64,000 nucleotides of DNA from Pseudomonas fluorescens (GTDB lineage Bacteria > Pseudomonadota > Gammaproteobacteria > Pseudomonadales > Pseudomonadaceae): positions 2,441,826 through 2,505,825 of the forward strand of contig NZ_OZ024668.1 of NCBI RefSeq assembly GCF_902497775.2, in the 5' to 3' direction. Below the pieces are notes generated by a model. That model was not told where the DNA came from. It worked only from the letters and a program-made list of their open reading frames with translations, and did no database searches. Each line of letters starts with the position of its first letter. The stretch's first letter is position 1. Shown here piece by piece: positions 60,776-64,000 of this stretch. The position numbers were made by a program, and so were the translations under genes.

Positions 60776-62077
60776 ATGACAATCCTCAATACCGCGACAG
60801 CGGCCCCCGCGCCTGCCGTCGCTGACGACCAGCGCCTGAACAGCCTGCTGCTGCGCAAGCTGATGCCGCTGCTGATCGTGGTCTATGTAATGAGTTTTCT
60901 GGATCGCACCAATATTGCCCTGGCCAAGGCCAGCATGGGCATCGACCTGGGGCTGTCGGCGGCGGCCTATGGCCTGGGCGCCGGGCTGTTCTTTCTGACC
61001 TACGCCCTGGCCGAAGTGCCGAGCAACCTGATCATGCACCGGCTCGGCGCGCGGTTCTGGATCACCCGCATCATGATCACCTGGGGCCTGCTCTCGGCGG
61101 GCATGGCCTTCGTCCAGGGCGAAACCTCGTTCTACATCATGCGCCTGCTGCTGGGGGTGGCCGAGGCCGGCCTGTTTCCTGGGGTCATGCTCTACCTGAC
61201 GTACTGGTTCGACCGCGAGCAACGGGCGCGGGCTACCGGTTACTTTCTGCTCGGGGTGTGCCTGGCCAATATTCTCAGCGGTCCGCTGGGCGGCGCCTTG
61301 CTCGAGCTCGATGGCCTGCTGGGCTGGCACGGCTGGCAGTGGCTGTTCGTGATCGAAGGCCTGCCGGCGGTAGCCCTGGCCTATGTGGTGTGGAAAAAGC
61401 TGCCGGACGGGCCGGCCTCCGCGCCCTGGCTGTCGGCCGCCGACGCCCAGGACATTGCACGGCGCCTGAACGCTGAAAAAGCCGCGGTGCCACAACAGAG
61501 CCGGCTGAGCCAGATGTTTCGCGACAAGCAGATCTGGCTGGCGATCGCGGTGTACTTCGTGCACCAGATCACCATCTACACGGTGATCTTCTTCCTGCCG
61601 GGCATTATTGGCACCTACGCCGCCCTGACTCCTTTCCAGATCGGCCTGCTGACCTCGGTGCCCTGGATTGCGGCAGCCATCGGCGCGGCCACCCTGCCGC
61701 GTCTGGCCACCTCGCCCGGACGCTGCCGTACCTTGCTGTTCTTCGGCCTGCTGACCATGGCCGCCGGGTTGTTGCTGGCCTCGCTGTCGAATTCGTTCGT
61801 CGGCCTGATCGGCTTTTCGCTGACCGCGTTGATGCTGTTCGTGGTGCAGTCGATCATCTTCGTCTTCCCCTCCAGCCGCCTGAGCGGCAACGCCCTGGCG
61901 GCAGGCCTGGCCTTTGTCACCACCTGCGGCCTGCTCGGCGGTTTTGTCGGGCCGTCGGTCATGGGCCTGATCGAACAGACCACCGGCAATACCCGCAATG
62001 GCCTGTGGCTGATCGCCTCGATGCTGGTGCTGGCGGCGTTGATCAGTACCCGTTTGCGCCAAGGGCAGGAGTCGTAG
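60776..62077 (+). CDS. MFS sugar-acid transporter (anion:cation symporter family)
   Basis: This 433-residue protein has twelve transmembrane helices of the ACS type (GudP/tartrate/phthalate-like). It has a conserved N-terminus (LLRKLMPLLIVVYVMSFLDR, TNIALAKASMGIDLGLS) and the family loop MYLTYWFDREQRARATGYFL-like segment VMLYLTYWFDREQRARATGY. The ATG at 60776 is preceded by GGGGAAA. Being next to the fuconate-dehydratase-type gene, it probably imports the same sugar acid by proton symport. Confidence 0.9.
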   Translation: MTILNTATAAPAPAVADDQRLNSLLLRKLMPLLIVVYVMSFLDRTNIALAKASMGIDLGLSAAAYGLGAGLFFLTYALAEVPSNLIMHRLGARFWITRIMITWGLLSAGMAFVQGETSFYIMRLLLGVAEAGLFPGVMLYLTYWFDREQRARATGYFLLGVCLANILSGPLGGALLELDGLLGWHGWQWLFVIEGLPAVALAYVVWKKLPDGPASAPWLSAADAQDIARRLNAEKAAVPQQSRLSQMFRDKQIWLAIAVYFVHQITIYTVIFFLPGIIGTYAALTPFQIGLLTSVPWIAAAIGAATLPRLATSPGRCRTLLFFGLLTMAAGLLLASLSNSFVGLIGFSLTALMLFVVQSIIFVFPSSRLSGNALAAGLAFVTTCGLLGGFVGPSVMGLIEQTTGNTRNGLWLIASMLVLAALISTRLRQGQES

Positions 62078-62091
62078 AGAAGCTGCGGCGG

Positions 62092-62121
62092 AGCGAATGG
62101 AGTGCTTGCACTCCATTCGCT
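62092..62121. terminator. Hairpin between convergent MFS and repeat-protein genes
   Basis: Perfect 14-bp arms AGCGAATGGAGTGC / GCACTCCATTCGCT separated by TT. It begins 15 bp after the MFS stop and 30 bp before the convergent stop codon. It is very stable but lacks a long T-run. It can serve both directions. Confidence 0.6.
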
Positions 62122-62150
62122 TGAGCCTCGAACATCAGCGGTGCAGCACG

Positions 62151-64000
62151 TCAGTCCTCGACGCTGCTTTCGAGCAAGTCCTCCAACATTTCCCGCGTGT
62201 CCTCATCCACGTCGTTGAGCAGCAACGTCTTGACTGCTTCGCTGTAGCGGATGCCACCGAAGGTCAGGCAGTCGACAATCGCCTGTTTGACGCTCGGTTC
62301 CTTGTCGCCTGCCAGCGCCAGGAGAATGGGCTCGGCACTGGGTAATGCGTACATACCGAACAGTTTGTCCGCCAAGGCCACACGGACTTCAGGCTCGGGA
62401 TCGTTGGCCAGGTGCATCTGGGCATCCAGCGACAGGTGCGGGTGCCATTGGTAGCTGCTGTCGATCAGGGCCAGACGCACCTTGATGTTGCTGTCGCGGG
62501 CCAGCATCAACTGGACCTGTGGCAACAATTGCCGGTTCGTTACAAGCGCCAGGCGTACGCTGGTTTCCGGGTCGTTGAGCAAGCGTAGCTGGACCTCTTC
62601 GCTCAAACTGGAGCTACCGTTGTGCTGGGCCAGGGCCTTGCGCACAGTGATCGACTCATCGCTGGCCAGCTGCCGCTGCAGCGAAGGGCTCAGCCGCGGG
62701 TACGCCGCCAGCAGCTTGCGAATGTCGAGGTCCTTGTCGGTTGCCAGTCGGGCCTGGACCAGATGGCGCAGCGCCGGTGCACGGTCATAGGGCTCACGCT
62801 GCAGCAACGCGGTACGCACATCTTTTTCCGGGTCAACGGCCAGGAGCAACTGCGTACGTTTGCTCAGGCGCTGGTTGACGGCCAGGGCGCGGCGCACCCT
62901 GGCGGTGGTATCCGCCGCCAGGCGTTGCTCGATATCCCGGTCCAGCGCCTGGTTGCGAACCAGTGCCGCGCGTACCGTTGCGGTGGAATCCTTCACCAGT
63001 TTGCGGGCGACATTGAGCGCCAGGCCAGGATTGGCGGCGAGAAATTCTCGCACGTACATTTCATCGTGACCTGCTATGCGCATTTGTACGGTTTCGTCCA
63101 AAGCAGGGTTGCGTGCCAATGCTTCCATTAGCGGCACGCAGGCAAAGCACTGGCTGACGTACTCGCCCTGCAAGGCTTCGCAAAGCTTGCTGTTGCCGGC
63201 CAGCACGAGGTTGACAGCCGGAGGCTTGGGTTGTGCCGTGTATTTGGAAATGGGGTGATGACGCCCCTGGGCAGGGGGTGTCCAAGGCTGACTGAGCGCC
63301 GCCATCAAGGCTTCACTGATGTGCGGATTGCCTGCGAGCGCCTCACGCACTTCATCGAAACGGCTTTTCAGCAGTTGCCCGTACTGAGCCTCGCCAAGGC
63401 TGGTGTTGCTTGCCAGTTGAACCTGTACTTCCTGCACATCCTTGAGCAGCTTGTCGAACACCGGGGCCACCAGCGCGGTATTGCTTGCCAGGCCGCTGCG
63501 CACCGCAACGGCCATGTCGTCGGCGAGCATCGCTTGCGTGGAGCCGTCGATCTCAGGGTTCTGCGCCAGGGCCCGGCGTATTTCGACAGTGCCCTTGGCA
63601 AACAGCTGATGTTGCGTGCTGATATTGATATAGCGATTGCCCGCCAGTTCCTCCTGTACGTCGGCAACGTCGTCGAGCAGTAGCGCTTGAACCGCATCGG
63701 TCAGGCTGACGAATGTCGCCATGCGCCCGCGCACGCTGGCCTCGCTATCCCGGGCAATGTGCAGTTGCTGGGCTTCGGGTAACCTGGTGTGCCAGAGAAT
63801 CACCGCAGCGCGGACATCCGCTTGGGCATCGTTCAGCAGCGTTTCGATGATCGGCGCAACCAGGCTGTCGTTGCTGGCCAAGGCTTCACGTACCGCCGGG
63901 TCGGCATCCTCGGCCAACAGGGCCAACACATCGGTAGCGACCTGCGGATTACCGGCCAGGGCTGCACGCACATCGCGCGCCGCACTGTGCGCCAGTGCGC
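62151..64000 (-). CDS. Leucine-rich-repeat-variant (LRV/HEAT-like) protein, N-terminus beyond window
   Basis: The frame is open from the stop at 62151 to the window edge, at least 616 codons, without a convincing start inside. The GTG at 63971 is internal and the frame continues past it. The sequence is a solenoid of about 24-residue helical repeats with the pattern LAxNxxL...LAxDxxxxVRxAL. Examples are NPEIDGSTQAMLADDMAVAV, LASNTALVAP and LAVNQRLSKRTQLLLAVD. This is the leucine-rich-repeat-variant type, usually a protein-binding scaffold. No signal or catalytic domain is visible in the part present. It is cytoplasmic unless the missing N-terminus says otherwise. Confidence 0.82.
   Translation of the reverse strand, partial: ALAHSAARDVRAALAGNPQVATDVLALLAEDADPAVREALASNDSLVAPIIETLLNDAQADVRAAVILWHTRLPEAQQLHIARDSEASVRGRMATFVSLTDAVQALLLDDVADVQEELAGNRYINISTQHQLFAKGTVEIRRALAQNPEIDGSTQAMLADDMAVAVRSGLASNTALVAPVFDKLLKDVQEVQVQLASNTSLGEAQYGQLLKSRFDEVREALAGNPHISEALMAALSQPWTPPAQGRHHPISKYTAQPKPPAVNLVLAGNSKLCEALQGEYVSQCFACVPLMEALARNPALDETVQMRIAGHDEMYVREFLAANPGLALNVARKLVKDSTATVRAALVRNQALDRDIEQRLAADTTARVRRALAVNQRLSKRTQLLLAVDPEKDVRTALLQREPYDRAPALRHLVQARLATDKDLDIRKLLAAYPRLSPSLQRQLASDESITVRKALAQHNGSSSLSEEVQLRLLNDPETSVRLALVTNRQLLPQVQLMLARDSNIKVRLALIDSSYQWHPHLSLDAQMHLANDPEPEVRVALADKLFGMYALPSAEPILLALAGDKEPSVKQAIVDCLTFGGIRYSEAVKTLLLNDVDEDTREMLEDLLESSVED

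Noticed and set aside
1..64000. CRISPR arrays, rRNA or tRNA genes
   Set aside because: No spaced direct repeats, rRNA segments or cloverleaf-like sequence with conserved T-loop were seen on reading. A dedicated search could still find a tRNA missed by eye.

Overview
The window looks like a Pseudomonas chromosome segment of the P. putida/P. fluorescens type. Coding is dense and GC-rich with long antisense shadow frames. Recognisable genus markers are a MexEF-OprN-type RND pump, an OprD-family porin, mvaA/mvaB very like those of P. mevalonii, a Tad secretin and tandem S8 autotransporters. A near-canonical XerCD dif site at 7105-7132 places the window in the replication terminus. By-eye FtsK-loading octamers (GGGNAGGG) mostly point at dif from both sides.

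Layout. 1-6.2 kb: the edge of a Tad pilus locus (lipoprotein and RcpA secretin, minus strand), facing a 1419-residue type I secreted repeat protein with three near-identical 462-bp repeats. 6.2-7.3 kb: a large AT-rich palindrome, a DUF4177/YidD-like pair and dif. 7.3-15.6 kb: a scrap zone with remnants of an IS3-family element, a phage-type integrase, a DUF3363 relaxase, a hemB 5' end, a umuC 3' end and a Tn3 transposase. Between them lie intact AraC, EamA exporter, zinc-type oxidoreductase/HxlR, GH18 chitinase and CAP-domain genes. 15.6-17.6 kb: an orphan PAAR effector with a predicted pore-forming C-terminus and a membrane immunity candidate. 18-24.3 kb: two tandem subtilase autotransporters. 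24.8-31.2 kb: a carboxymuconolactone decarboxylase-family protein and a three-gene RND efflux operon. 31.5-45 kb: mixed accessory genes (MocR and LysR regulators, a kinase/GNAT/APH trio, an M50-like protease, YcxB, MscS and MFS proteins, a NeuD-like acetyltransferase).

45.2-52.1 kb is a self-contained mevalonate catabolic locus: a divergent MocR regulator, HMG-CoA reductase (mvaA), HMG-CoA lyase (mvaB), a two-TM protein plus TctA-type permease, and an OprD-like porin. It would take mevalonate to acetoacetate and acetyl-CoA. 52.4-62.1 kb is a sugar-acid locus: XylX-type 2-keto-3-deoxy-pentonate dehydratase, alpha-ketoglutarate semialdehyde dehydrogenase, a UxaA/GarD-type dehydratase, two LysR regulators, an L-fuconate-dehydratase-family enzyme and an MFS carrier. 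Together these could convert a pentonate such as D-arabinonate to 2-oxoglutarate. One gene of this locus, an Ldh-family oxidoreductase, has lost its middle. The window ends inside a long protein of leucine-rich-repeat-variant type.

All family assignments come from reading the translated sequence. No database search was run. No tRNA, rRNA or CRISPR array was recognised.
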